From contig CAWBOB010000005.1 of the NCBI GenBank assembly GCA_963790335.1, forward strand, positions 1 to 64,000: DNA of 64,000 nt, read 5' to 3'. Positions 45,544 through 54,981 of the stretch are shown in pieces (the stretch's first letter is position 1; every line of letters begins with the position of its first letter). The position numbers and the translations under genes were made by a program. This DNA comes from JAOUEA01 sp963790335. Its GTDB lineage: Bacteria > Actinomycetota > UBA4738 > HRBIN12. The notes under the pieces were generated by a model. That model ran no database searches, was not told where the DNA came from, and was given only the letters and a program-made list of their open reading frames with translations.

Positions 45544-47709
45544 GTGGCGGGAGAACGACGATCGGCTGGGCTGGCGGCCGCGCTCGCCGGCGGCGTGGTG
45601 ATCGGCGCCGTCGAGGTCGTGCTCGCGATCTCGTTCGCCGCGTTGGTGTTCGGAGGCTACCTCGCGTACTACCTGCCCAACGGCATCGGCATGTACCTGG
45701 TCGCCGCAACCATCACCTTGACGATCCTCGCCCTGCGAGGAGGCACACGCGGGGTGGTCGGGAGCGTGCAGGACGCCGCGGCCGCGGTGCTCGCGCTCGT
45801 CGCCACCACGACCGCGCTCGACGCCTTCGGGAGTCTCGGCCGAGCGTTCCTCACGGTGGTCGCCGCAACGATGATCGTGACGGTCCTGACGGGCATCACC
45901 TTCGCGCTGCTCGGCGTCTTCCGTCTGGGCAACCTGGTGCGGTTCGTGCCCTATCCGGTCGTGGGCGGCTTCCTCGCGGGCACGGGATGGCTGCTGTTCA
46001 AGGGTGGGATCGGCGTCGCGGCGAGCACCCAGCCGTACATGCGCACGATCGAGGACCTCATGCGTCGCGACGATCTGCTCCGCTGGCTGCCTGCCCTGGC
46101 CTTCGGCATCGTGCTGCTCGTCGCGACCCGGGTGGTGCGCCGCCCGCTCGTGATCCCGGCGATCATCGCGATCGGCCTCGCGGTGTTCGCCATCGCGATC
46201 CCCCTCAGCGGGTCGACCCTGCAGGAAGCGGAGGACGCGCTCTGGCTGCTCGGCCCCTTCCCTTCGGGCGCACTGTGGGAAGCGAGCACGATCACCGATG
46301 CCGTCTCGGGCGCCGACTGGTCGGCGGTGCTCGGCCAGGTCGCGGGCATCGCCACGACGATCTTCGTCGCCGTGATCGCGGCCTTGTTCAACATCAGCGG
46401 CATCGAGCTCGTGCTGCACACCGATCTCGACACGAACCGCGAGCTGCGCGACGCCGGAGCGTTGAACGTCGTCTCCGGCGCCTTCGGCGGCATCCCCGGG
46501 TACCACGCGCTCAGCCTGAGTGCGCTCGGCAGGCAGATGGGCGTCGACGCGAGGGCCGCGGGGCTCGTCGCCGCGCTCGTGCCGCTCGCGGCGGTGGTGT
46601 TCGGGGCGACGGTCATCGAGGTGATCCCCCGGGTGATCGTCGGGGGTGTGCTGGTCTTCGTGGGGCTCGGGTTCATCGTCGAGTGGGTCTGGGACAAGCG
46701 TCGGTCGCTGCCGGTGAGCGAGTACGTCGTCGTGATCGCGATCCTGGCGACGGTCATCACCCGCGGCCTGCTGCCCGGCGTCGCCGTCGGACTGGTGCTC
46801 GCGGTGGCGTTGTTCGCCGTGAACTACAGCCGGGTGGAGCAGGTCGGCGAGGTGCACCTGGGCGAGACGTACCACAGCAACGTCGACCGTCCGGCCGGCG
46901 AGCGCGAGGCCCTGCGATCGGTGGGCGATCGGGCACAGATCCTGCGCCTGCACGGCTTCGTGTTCTTCGGAACGGCGACCAGTCTGCTCGAGCGCATCCG
47001 CAAGCGGGTGGAAGCCGGAGGGCTCCGGTTCCTGCTCGTCGACCTGCGGCGCGTCTCGGGCGTCGACTCCTCGGCGGTCACGTCGCTCCGCAAGGTGGTG
47101 CAGCTCGCCGAGGCGAACCGCTTCGAGCTCGTGTTCACCGATGCGTCCGAGTCGGTGGCCAGGCAGCTCAGTCGGGGTGGCATCGCCGCGCTCGACGGCG
47201 TGGTTCGCTTCGAACCCGACCTCGACCGTGGCCTTCAGCGTTGTGAGGACGAGCTGCTCGCCGATCCCGCCTCGGCGACGCCCCAGGACGACGCGTCGGC
47301 CGAAGCGCTCGCCGGCATGCCCCCGCAGCTGTGGACCTACCTCGAGCGCATGCCGCTCGCCGAAGGCGACTCGCTCATGCGTCAGGGCGATCCGCCCGAC
47401 GACGTGTTCGTGCTGGAATCGGGCAGGTTGAGCGTGGAGATGGTGACGCCCGAAGGCACGCGCATGCGGCTGCGCGTGGTGCGCCCCGGCGTGGTGGTCG
47501 GCGAGATCGCGATGTACACGGGCGTGCCCCGCACGGCCGACGTGGTGGCCGAGACAGCGAGCGTGGTGCTGCGACTCAGCGGCCGATCGATCGCCCAGCT
47601 GGAAGCGGATCAGCCGGAGCTCGCCGCGGCGTTGCACCGCTGGCTCGCGACGACCCTGTCGGAACGCATGACCGACACGATGCGAGCCTTCGACGCGCTG
47701 CTGGACTGA
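45544..47709 (+). CDS. SulP anion transporter with STAS and cyclic-nucleotide-binding domains
   Basis: This 721-residue protein has residues 8-440 with 10-12 membrane helices of the SulP/SLC26 family (VRFVPYPVVGGFLAGTGWLL and NISGIELVLHTDLDTNRELR are typical). A STAS domain lies at about 455-575 (LLVDLRRVSGVDSSAVTSL) and a cNMP-binding/Crp-like domain at about 592-715 (EGDSLMRQGDPPDDVFVLES, GVVVGEIAMYTGVPRTADV). The E-x11-R-T-A phosphate cassette is recognisable. It moves sulfate, bicarbonate or a dicarboxylate, apparently gated by a cyclic nucleotide. GTG 45544 has GGGAGGGA upstream. The frame is intact. Confidence 0.9.
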   Translation: MAGERRSAGLAAALAGGVVIGAVEVVLAISFAALVFGGYLAYYLPNGIGMYLVAATITLTILALRGGTRGVVGSVQDAAAAVLALVATTTALDAFGSLGRAFLTVVAATMIVTVLTGITFALLGVFRLGNLVRFVPYPVVGGFLAGTGWLLFKGGIGVAASTQPYMRTIEDLMRRDDLLRWLPALAFGIVLLVATRVVRRPLVIPAIIAIGLAVFAIAIPLSGSTLQEAEDALWLLGPFPSGALWEASTITDAVSGADWSAVLGQVAGIATTIFVAVIAALFNISGIELVLHTDLDTNRELRDAGALNVVSGAFGGIPGYHALSLSALGRQMGVDARAAGLVAALVPLAAVVFGATVIEVIPRVIVGGVLVFVGLGFIVEWVWDKRRSLPVSEYVVVIAILATVITRGLLPGVAVGLVLAVALFAVNYSRVEQVGEVHLGETYHSNVDRPAGEREALRSVGDRAQILRLHGFVFFGTATSLLERIRKRVEAGGLRFLLVDLRRVSGVDSSAVTSLRKVVQLAEANRFELVFTDASESVARQLSRGGIAALDGVVRFEPDLDRGLQRCEDELLADPASATPQDDASAEALAGMPPQLWTYLERMPLAEGDSLMRQGDPPDDVFVLESGRLSVEMVTPEGTRMRLRVVRPGVVVGEIAMYTGVPRTADVVAETASVVLRLSGRSIAQLEADQPELAAALHRWLATTLSERMTDTMRAFDALLD

Positions 47710-47733
47710 CGTCGTCCGGCGTGAGCCGACGGC

Positions 47734-47982
47734 TCATGCGCAGAGCGAGCACCGGTCGGCGTAGTTGTACACGCTCAGCCGTGTGGTGCATCCGGCGCCC
47801 GCGCACGTGCGCCCCGCGGGCATCGGCGCGCGTCGCCTCGGCGAGGCGCTGAGACGCTGCCGCCGCAGCCGTTGGCACGGCGGGCACCAGCGGCTCGTGC
47901 CGAAATGGCCGCACGGCCTGACGTCGTGGCACATCGGGCACTCGCGGTATCCCCGGCAGGGGCACTCGGGGTAGTCGTCCAT
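47734..47982 (-). CDS. Cys-rich zinc-ribbon-like protein (82 aa)
   Basis: MDDYPECPCRGYRECPMCHD begins a protein with at least ten Cys in CxC/CxxC pairs, ending CTTRLSVYNYADRCSLCA. The last block resembles a treble-clef or rubredoxin-like knuckle seen in small actinobacterial proteins. A middle stretch (RLRRQRLSASPRRRAP) is basic, so nucleic-acid binding is possible. ATG 47982 follows TTGGGGGTG. Convergent with the SulP gene. Confidence 0.6.
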   Translation of the reverse strand: MDDYPECPCRGYRECPMCHDVRPCGHFGTSRWCPPCQRLRRQRLSASPRRRAPMPAGRTCAGAGCTTRLSVYNYADRCSLCA

Positions 47983-48151
47983 CACCCCCAAGCCTAGGCG
48001 CGAACGACGGGGAGCGAGGCATCCGAAGCCGTCGATGCGTACGGCGTCCGGCTCCCTCCGAAGGGCTCCTGGCGCCTCACCCATTCGGCTGATGCGCCAT
48101 CGAGCCATCCGTCGGACGATGTCCCCCCCTCGAGACAGGACGAACGGCGGC

Positions 48152-49556
48152 ATGTTCAAGCGAGTCACGATCTGGTTCCTGTCGATCGCGGCGCTCGCCC
48201 CGGCGAGCATCGGGGCGAGTGCGATCCTCGCGGACAGCATCGACGGCGGGCCCGCCCGGCCCAACATCGTGCTCATCGTCACCGACGATCAACGCTGGGA
48301 CACCTTGGCGCAGATGCCGGGCGTGCAGCGGCTGCTGGCTGATCGAGGGCTCACCTTCGAGAACGCGTTCGTGACCAATCCCCTGTGTTGTCCATCACGA
48401 TCGGCGATCCTGACCGGGACCCACTCGCACACCACGGGCGTGTACACGAACGAGGGTGACCACGGCCTGAGCGCCTTCGACGATCGCTCGACGGTCGCCA
48501 CCTGGCTCGACCGAGCGGGGTACGAGACCGCGTTCATCGGCAAGTACTTCAACGGCGCCTGGCCTGCCGCCTACGTGCCGCCGGGGTGGGACCGGTGGGC
48601 CGCGTTCCGCAACGCCGGCGACCTCTACTACGACTACGACCTGCTCGTCGACGGCAGGCCCCGCCGATTCGGGTCCAACGACGGTTCGTACTCCACGAAC
48701 GTGCTGGCGGGCTACGCCGATCGCTTCATCCGCAAGGCGCCCGGCGACGATCCCATGTTCCTGATGCTCTCCACGTTCGCTCCCCACGCTCCTCGCACGC
48801 CGCCGCCCGGTCCGACGACCGCCGAGACGGGCCGCTGGCACCCGGGCCCGAACCTTCGCGAGACCGACGTCTCCGACAAGCCCGAGTACATCCGCACGCT
48901 GCCGCACGCGGGTGAGAGCCGCGTCATCCAGGCACGCCGAGCCTGGGCGGAACAGGTGGCTGCGCTGCGATCGGTCGACACCCTGGTCACGCTCGTCGTG
49001 CGAGCCCTCAGGGAGACCGGACGGCTCGACGACACGCTGATCGTCTTCACCTCCGACAACGGCCTCGCCATCGGTGAGCACGGCTGGACCTACAAGCTCA
49101 CCCCGTACGAGGAGTCGATCCGTGTGCCGCTCATCATGCGGTACGACCCGCTCACCGACGGCGGCAGCACCGACGCCCTCGCGGTCAACGTCGACATCGC
49201 GCCGACCATCGCCGCGATCGCAGGTGCGCGGGCACCGGGCGTCGAGGGAACGTCGCTGCTGCCGATCCTCGATGGAAGCGCCAGCCGAGGTTCGCACCGA
49301 CTTCCTGATCGAACACATGGAGTACCGCTCGGATCGCGGGATGCCCGATGCCCCGACGTACTGCGCCGTCCGCACGCGCGACCGGCTGTTCGTGCACTAC
49401 GCCACCGGCGAGGAAGAGCTCTACGACCTCGACCGCGACCCGTGGCAGCTCGAGAACCTGGCGTCCCTGCCCGAACGTCGCGAGGAGCTCAGCGCCTTGC
49501 GAGCCCGCACGAAGCAGCTCTGCAGACCCGCACCTCCCGGCTTCAGCTGGCGATAG
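48152..49556 (+). CDS. Secreted sulfatase (frameshifted near 49280)
   Basis: A signal peptide (VTIWFLSIAALAPASIGAS) precedes a type I sulfatase of the alkaline-phosphatase fold. RPNIVLIVTDDQRWDTL holds the metal Asp pair. NPLCCPSRSAILTGTHSH is the C-x-P-S-R formylglycine site that must be activated by a formylglycine-generating enzyme. FTSDNGLAIGEHGW holds the other metal ligands. The frame breaks near 49280 and resumes with VRTDFLIEHMEYRSDRG, LYDLDRDPWQLENLAS and the end at 49556. Restored length is about 468 residues. It would remove sulfate from extracellular polysaccharide or other esters. No FGE gene is seen in the window. Confidence 0.82.
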
Positions 49557-49614
49557 CGCTCGGCCGCGCGGTCGCGCTAGGGTGGGCGCGGCGCAGCGAC
49601 CGCCGAAGGAGCGC

Positions 49615-50254
49615 ATGGCCGTGTCGGATCTCTTGCAGCGTGACGTGATGGTCATCAGCCAGAAGGCCAAGCTGATCGAGATGACCAACGAGTACCGCAT
49701 CCTCGACGCCGATGGAGCCGAGATCGGGGTCATCAGGCAGGAAGGCCAGTCGAAGCTCAAGAAGGCGCTGCGACTGTTGAGCGACGTCGACCAGTTCCTC
49801 ACGCATCGCCTCGCGGTCTACGACGCGACGGGCACCAAGGTGGTGGAGATGGTGCGCCCGCGCAAGATTCCTGAAGTCCACCCTGCAGATCTTCGATGGA
49901 AGCGGCGCCGAGCGGGGTCGCCTCGTGCAGCAGAACGTCGTGGGCAAGAAGCGGTTCTCGCTGCAGAGCGCCTCGGGCAGCGAGCTCGGCTCGATCGACG
50001 CCGAGAACTGGCGTTCCTGGGATTTCGCGATCCACGACGGCAGCGGCGCGGAGGTGGGGCGCATCACGAAGCGGTGGGCGGGCATCCTGCGCGAAGGGTT
50101 CACCACCGCCGATCACTACGTGCTCCAGGTGAGCGGAGCGCCCTCGCCCGACCTGCGTCTGCTGATGGTGGCGGCCGCGGCGGGGGTCGACACCGCCCTG
50201 AAGCAGGACGACACGGGAGGCTTCGGGTTCGGCGGTCTCGACCTGTTCAACTGA
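49615..50254 (+). CDS. LURP-one/scramblase-related protein (frameshifted near 49872)
   Basis: MAVSDLLQRDVMVISQKAKL, then the repeated beta pattern EYRILDADGAEIGVIRQEG and RLAVYDATGTKVVEMVRP, is the LURP-one-related/phospholipid-scramblase beta barrel. After RPRKI an extra T in ATTCC shifts the frame; LKSTLQIFDGSGAERGRL restores it, and NWRSWDFAIHDGSGAEVGRI follows to the end FGGLDLFN. Restored length is about 213 residues. The last helix (HYVLQVSGAPSPDLRLLMVA) is the usual buried C-terminal helix. Function in bacteria is unclear. Confidence 0.75.
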
Positions 50255-50324
50255 GCCGATCACGGCCGGGACGTTCCGAGTAGGGTCGACGACGACGGAT
50301 CGAGTCGACGGTAAGGAGAGGTCA

Positions 50325-51238
50325 ATGCGCGATCGACGCTTCCTGCTCTGCTCCGTGGTGACGGTGCTCGTGATGGGCACGTCGCTCGGCTCGGTGGCCG
50401 CTGCGAGTGTGCCCGAGCGCATCCGGCTGCCCGACGGGTCGCAGCCCGAAGGGCTCGCGATCTCCAACGCCGGCACCTTCTACACCGGGTCGCTCGCGGA
50501 CGGCACGATCTACGCCGGCGACGTGGAGACCGGCAGCGTCACGGTGCTGGTGCCGGGTGCGCCGGGCCGATCGGCGGTCGGCGTGGAGGTGCGTGGTGCG
50601 TACCTCTGGGTCGCGGGCGGGGCCACCGGTCGAGCCTGGGTGTTCCGCCGCGACGGCCAGCTCGTGCGGACCTACGTGCTCGAGCCCGGCGGGTTCGTGA
50701 ACGACGTGGTTGTCACCCACCGGGCCGCGTACTTCACGGACTCGTTCTCGCCCACCCTCTATCGGGTGCCGATCGTGCGACGGTCGGCCGCTGGGCCCGG
50801 GGAGCGTCGAAGCGAGGCCGCTGTCGGGTGACATCACCTACCAGGAAGGCTTCAACGCCAACGGCATCGATGTCGTGCGCGGCACGGGCAGCATGGTGAT
50901 GGTGCAGTCGAACACCGGCATGCTCTTCCGGGTGCGCCCTTCCGGGCGCACGAAGCGCGATCGATCTCGGCAGCGCGAAGGTGTCGTCGGGCGACGGCGT
51001 CGTGGTGCGCGGTCATGACGTCTACGTCGTGCAGAACTTCCTGGACAAGGTGGCGAAGGTGCGACTCTCCGCGGACCTCGGCAGCGGCCGCGTCGTGAGC
51101 CGCACGACCCATCCGGCATTCGACGTGCCGACCTCGGCCGACCTGTTCGAGGGCCATCTGCTCCTCGTGAACGCGAGGTTCACCACGCCGGCGACGCCCG
51201 AGACCCGCTACTGGATCACATCGATCCCACGGCCCTGA
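50325..51238 (+). CDS. Secreted SMP-30/YVTN-like beta-propeller (frameshifts near 50785 and 50960)
   Basis: A signal peptide (FLLCSVVTVLVMGTSLGSVA) precedes a propeller with blades such as PEGLAISNAGTFYTGSLADG, YAGDVETGSVTVLVPGAP and VNDVVVTHRAAYFTDSFSPT. Two breaks separate the frames carrying GDITYQEGFNANGIDVVRG and SGDGVVVRGHDVYVVQNFLD; the last frame ends at 51238. Restored length is about 304 residues, usual for SMP-30/gluconolactonase-type proteins. Catalytic Asp/Glu residues cannot be checked safely. AAGGAGAGG lies upstream of ATG 50325. Confidence 0.75.
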
Positions 51239-51302
51239 GAGGCACTCGACGCACGCTCACAGAGCGGGGCTGACGCGGCTCCGCGGAGGCAGAGGGGGGA
51301 CC

Positions 51303-52236
51303 ATGAACCGGACCATCGCCCGCGGGGCGACGATCGTGTGCGGCTTCCTGGTGATGGCGGCCGTGTTCGCCGCACCTGCGACCGCACAGACGGCCGGGAG
51401 CGGATCCGATGACGACGACCAGATCGTGCTGCACGGCAGCCTGCGGGTCGCCGAAGGGGAAACGGCCGGCGCTGCCGTGATCTTCGACGGCCCCGCGATC
51501 ATCGACGGCACCGTCCGGGAGTCGCTCGTCGTGTTCAACGGCCCGGTCGAGATCGCCGGCGAGGTGCGCAAGGACGTGGTGGTCTTCAACGGCGACGTGG
51601 TCGTGCGTTCGGGCGCCACGATCGGGGGCAACCTCGTCACGCAGAGCGACCCGACGGTGGAGCCCGGCGCGACGGTCACGGGCGAACAGCGATCGGTCAG
51701 CACCGAGGTCGACCTCACCGACGTGGGGCTCGCGAGCCGCTTCGCATGGTGGATCGCGTACTCGTTGTCGGCGCTCGCGCTCGGGCTGATCCTGCTGGCC
51801 CTCGCGCCCGCGGCTCGACGAGGCGATCGTGCGCGTCGCCCGGGACCGCCGCGGCCCGTCGATCATCGCGGGCGTCGCGGTCTTCTTCCTGCTGCCGATC
51901 GTCGCGGTCGTGCTGCTCGCGACGGTGGTGGGCATCCCGCTGGGCCTGTTCCTGCTGCTCGCGCTCGCGCTGCTCTACACGGTGGGCTACGTCGCAGGCG
52001 CGCATGCGGTCGGTCGCATGGTCGTGAAGCCACCGGCATCACGCTACGTGGCGTTCCTCGCAGGGCTCGGCATCGTGCGTCTGCTCGCGCTCGTGCCCGT
52101 GGTCGGCGGCATCGTGTGGGCGATCACCACGATCGTCGGTCTCGGCGCGCTCGTGGTGGCCGCCAGGCGGGTGACGCAGGACTCGGCACCCGTCGTGTCC
52201 CCGGCGCCTCCACCGATGCCCACCGTGACGAGCTAG
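51303..52236 (+). CDS. Bactofilin-like repeat membrane protein (frameshifted near 51818)
   Basis: A signal peptide (cleavage near TAQTAG) is followed by hexapeptide-type beta repeats at about residues 38-125: GTVRESLVVFNGPVEIAGEV, then RKDVVVFNGDVVVRSGATIG. This resembles bactofilin and other polymer-forming proteins but lies outside the cell. Then come four membrane helices (SLSALALGLILLALAPA and, after the break, IIAGVAVFFLLPIVAVVLLA and others). The tail is Pro-rich. Restored length is about 311 residues. It may form a scaffold linked to the membrane; function unknown. Confidence 0.75.
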
Positions 52237-52273
52237 CGCCGACACGATCCGCTCGGGTCGGGGTGGGCCGTGA

Positions 52274-53414
52274 TCAACAACGGTGGTAGGAGTCGAAGGC
52301 GACGACTTCCGACGGCTCGCCGCCGGGGAAGTGGGTGCGGAAGGTCCACAGGTTGTGGGGTGTGCCGTCGATCGCCGTCAGCCAGCCCCGCACGTCGGGA
52401 GCGGCATCCACCGCCCAGGGCCCGGCGTGGCGGCGAACGACGAACGGTCTCGCGGTCCTGCCGTGCTGGCCCACCGCCCACGCGTCGTTGCCCGACGTGA
52501 CCACCACGTCGCGCAGGTTCGAGGCGCGATCGAATCGGCGGGCGAGCGACCAGCGGGATCCGTTCCACCGCACGATCAGACCCCGGCCGTAGCCGTGGCG
52601 CCCCGGTGACGTGCCCACGGCCCACAGGGTGTCACCGCTCAGGCCGTCGACCGCCTCGAGGCGACCGCGGGGTCCGGAGCGGACGGTCCATCCCGACCCG
52701 GTGAGACGCGAGGCCAGGGCGTGCGCCGCCTCACCTCGGCGCTTCACGTACCCCACCGCCCAGGCCGAGTTCGCGACCGTCACCACGTCGGCGAACGCAC
52801 TCGATCTGCCCGGAGCTCGGACCGTGGATGCGGCGCCACGCTCGGCCGTTCCAACGGAGCACGAGCGGGGTCTGCGTCGAACCGTCGCCCCGGCCGGACG
52901 ACGATCCGACGGCCCACAATCGGTGCGTTCCGGGTGTCGCCGCGAGCCCGTCGATCGTCAGCCCTCGGTCGGCCTGTCCGACGCGGACCAGCCGCCATCG
53001 GCCACCGTCCCACCGCGCCGAGATCGCCCGAGACCGCCTGGGGCCGATGAACTCATGGCCGACCACCCAGATCTCCGACGGGGTGATCGCTTCGATCGCG
53101 GTGAGGACCCAGAACCGCGACGGATCGGGCTCGATCGGGAACGGAACCTCCGACCATCGTTGCCCCTCCCACCGGTAGACGTGGGACTCGTTCCATGATT
53201 CGTACCCGTGATCGGAGATGGCCCAGGCGTCGGTGGGCGACACGACGGCCACGTCCATGACGGAACCCAAGCCCGGTGGTCGTAGCGGGACCCCGCGCCA
53301 CTCGCCGCACACCGGCCAGCGGGGGTTCGGGCCCGGAACGGCCACGCTCGGGGACGCCGTGACGCCCGAGAGGCAGATCATCGCGATGACGATGATGCCG
53401 GTCGGCCTCTTCAT
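52274..53414 (-). CDS. Secreted beta-propeller protein (frameshifted near 52790)
   Basis: From ATG 53414 a signal peptide (GIIVIAMICLSGVTASP) leads to repeats containing D-A-W-A (VMDVAVVSPTDAWAISDHG, TIDGLAATPGTHRLWAVGSS). After the break near 52790 further repeats follow (VDGLSGDTLWAVGTSPGRHG, RDVVVTSGNDAWAVGQHG) to the end at 52274. Each repeat is about 45-55 residues with a W-x-V-G core, typical of a family of secreted actinobacterial propellers of unknown function. Restored length is about 380 residues. GGAGCC lies before the start. Confidence 0.72.
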
Positions 53415-53534
53415 GGCTCCAGAACGAGCCACGCGTCCGATCCTTCCCGTCGAGAGAACCCAGCCTAGACGCGCCCGCCCGAGCGTTTCAAGGGGCGGGC
53501 CGGCGTCACCGGTCACGCCCGGCACGGGCGGACG

Positions 53535-54203
53535 TCAGCCCACGTCGAGCGGCCCGAACTCGGGCACACGCAGCCGAGGGTCGGCCAGGCCGAGCCGCAC
53601 CAACAGCCAGAACGACAGCTCGACCGAAGGTCCTACCAGCAGCGCGAGGACCAGGGTGCCGACACCGGCCACGCCACCGAGCGCCAGCCCGGCAGCGAGC
53701 ACCGCGACCTCGATCGAGCCCCGGACCAGCCCGATGCGCCATCCTGTGCGTCGCGTCAGCGCCAGCATGAGGGAGTCGCGGGGTCCCGCACCCATGCCGG
53801 CGCCGATGTACAGCGCCGACCCCGCCCCGAACAACCACACCCCGAGGGCCACGAGCCCGACCCGCAGGATGAGCGGACCCTCGGAGAGCCGCCGGACCGC
53901 GTCGATCGAACTCATCACGTCGATGGCGAGACCGATCACGACGGCGTTGGCGACCGTGCCGAACCCGGGCGGCGCCCCGGCCACCCACGCGACCACGATG
54001 ATCGCGAGGCCGACGACCACCCCTGCCATGCCGAGCGTGAGCGGCGAGTGCTCGGCGATGCCCATGTGCAGCACGTCCCACGGGGGCAGGCCGAGCCCTG
54101 ACTCGAGCAACGAGACGATCGCGGTCGAGACGAGCACGAGGCCGGCGAAGAGCGCGACGAGACGCACGGGCAGGCTTCCTCGCAGCGACGGGGCGTCTCG
54201 CAC
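53535..54203 (-). CDS. YczE/YitT-like integral membrane protein
   Basis: This protein of about 222 residues has five membrane helices (LVALFAGLVLVSTAIVSLLE, GMAGVVVGLAIIVVAWVAG, GLVALGVWLFGAGSALYIGA and others). GLGLPPWDVLHMGIAEHS and GAGMGAGPRDSLMLALTRRT are the family signatures. Homologues are uncharacterised membrane proteins, often near MerR/GntR regulators. GTG 54203 is taken as start; upstream in-frame residues run into the divergent methyltransferase gene. The frame is intact. Confidence 0.8.
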   Translation of the reverse strand: MRDAPSLRGSLPVRLVALFAGLVLVSTAIVSLLESGLGLPPWDVLHMGIAEHSPLTLGMAGVVVGLAIIVVAWVAGAPPGFGTVANAVVIGLAIDVMSSIDAVRRLSEGPLILRVGLVALGVWLFGAGSALYIGAGMGAGPRDSLMLALTRRTGWRIGLVRGSIEVAVLAAGLALGGVAGVGTLVLALLVGPSVELSFWLLVRLGLADPRLRVPEFGPLDVG

Positions 54204-54249
54204 CCCTGCACGGTAGCCGTGCGGACGGGCCTCGTAGACTCTCGCGACC

Positions 54250-54981
54250 ATGGAGCGAGAGGTCGAGCACATCCTGGCGGAACAGGGCCGGTACTACGAA
54301 GACCGAGCTCCCGAATACGACGACATCTGGTTCCGGCGCGGCACCTACGATCTGGGACCCGAGGGGAACCGTCGCTGGTTCGAAGAGACCGCCCAACTGG
54401 AAGCCGCGATCGACGATCTCGATGTCTCCGGTGCCGTGCTCGAGCTGGCGTGCGGCACGGGTCTGATCACCCAGCGCCTCGCTCCTCGCGCCGACCGCCT
54501 GATCGCGATCGACGCCGCCGAGCCGGTCCTCGCCATCAACCGCGAGCGCGTCTCCGATCCCTCGGTCGAGTACGTGCACGCCGATCTGTTCACGTGGTCT
54601 CCGCCCGACGGCGTGCGGTTCGACGTCATCGTGTTCGCCTTCTTGATCTCGCACATCCCCCCGGCTCGAACCGAGGAGTTCTGGCGCCGGGTCGGGGGAT
54701 GGCTCGCCCCGGGAGGGCGCATGTTCTTCTGTGACGACCTCGCAGGGGCCGAGCACCGCCGTTCGAACCCGGGTGAGCAGAGCGCGAGCGGACCCTCGTT
54801 CGCGCATCGGCGCCGCCTCTCCGACGGCCGCGAGTACACGATCGTGAAGATCTTCTACTCGCCGGCGGAGCTCGCCGATTCGCTCGCCGAGCTCGGGTTC
54901 ACCGCCGACATCCGCACGACCGGCTCCGAGTTCTTCTTCGGGGTGGCGCACCCGGCGCGCGCTGCGTCCCAGGGCATCCTG
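54250..54981 (+). CDS. Class I SAM-dependent methyltransferase (reads in frame into arginine deiminase)
   Basis: About 244 residues. GAVLELACGTGLITQRLAP is the SAM-binding motif I, LIAIDAAEPVLAINRERV the acidic loop, and DVIVFAFLISHIPPARTEEF and WLAPGGRMFFCDDLAG the post-motifs. The N-terminus (ILAEQGRYYEDRAPEYDDIW) is typical of small-molecule methyltransferases. No stop separates it from arginine deiminase: the frame passes through PARAASQGILM into the next enzyme. In the +1 frame a TGA overlaps the deiminase ATG, so a one-base error could have hidden a normal ATGA junction. Substrate unknown. Confidence 0.78.

Noticed and set aside
45274..47637. 787-codon minus-strand frame opposite the SulP gene
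   Set aside because: The sequence is His/Arg/Asp-rich without motifs, while the plus strand encodes a clear SulP-STAS-cNMP protein.
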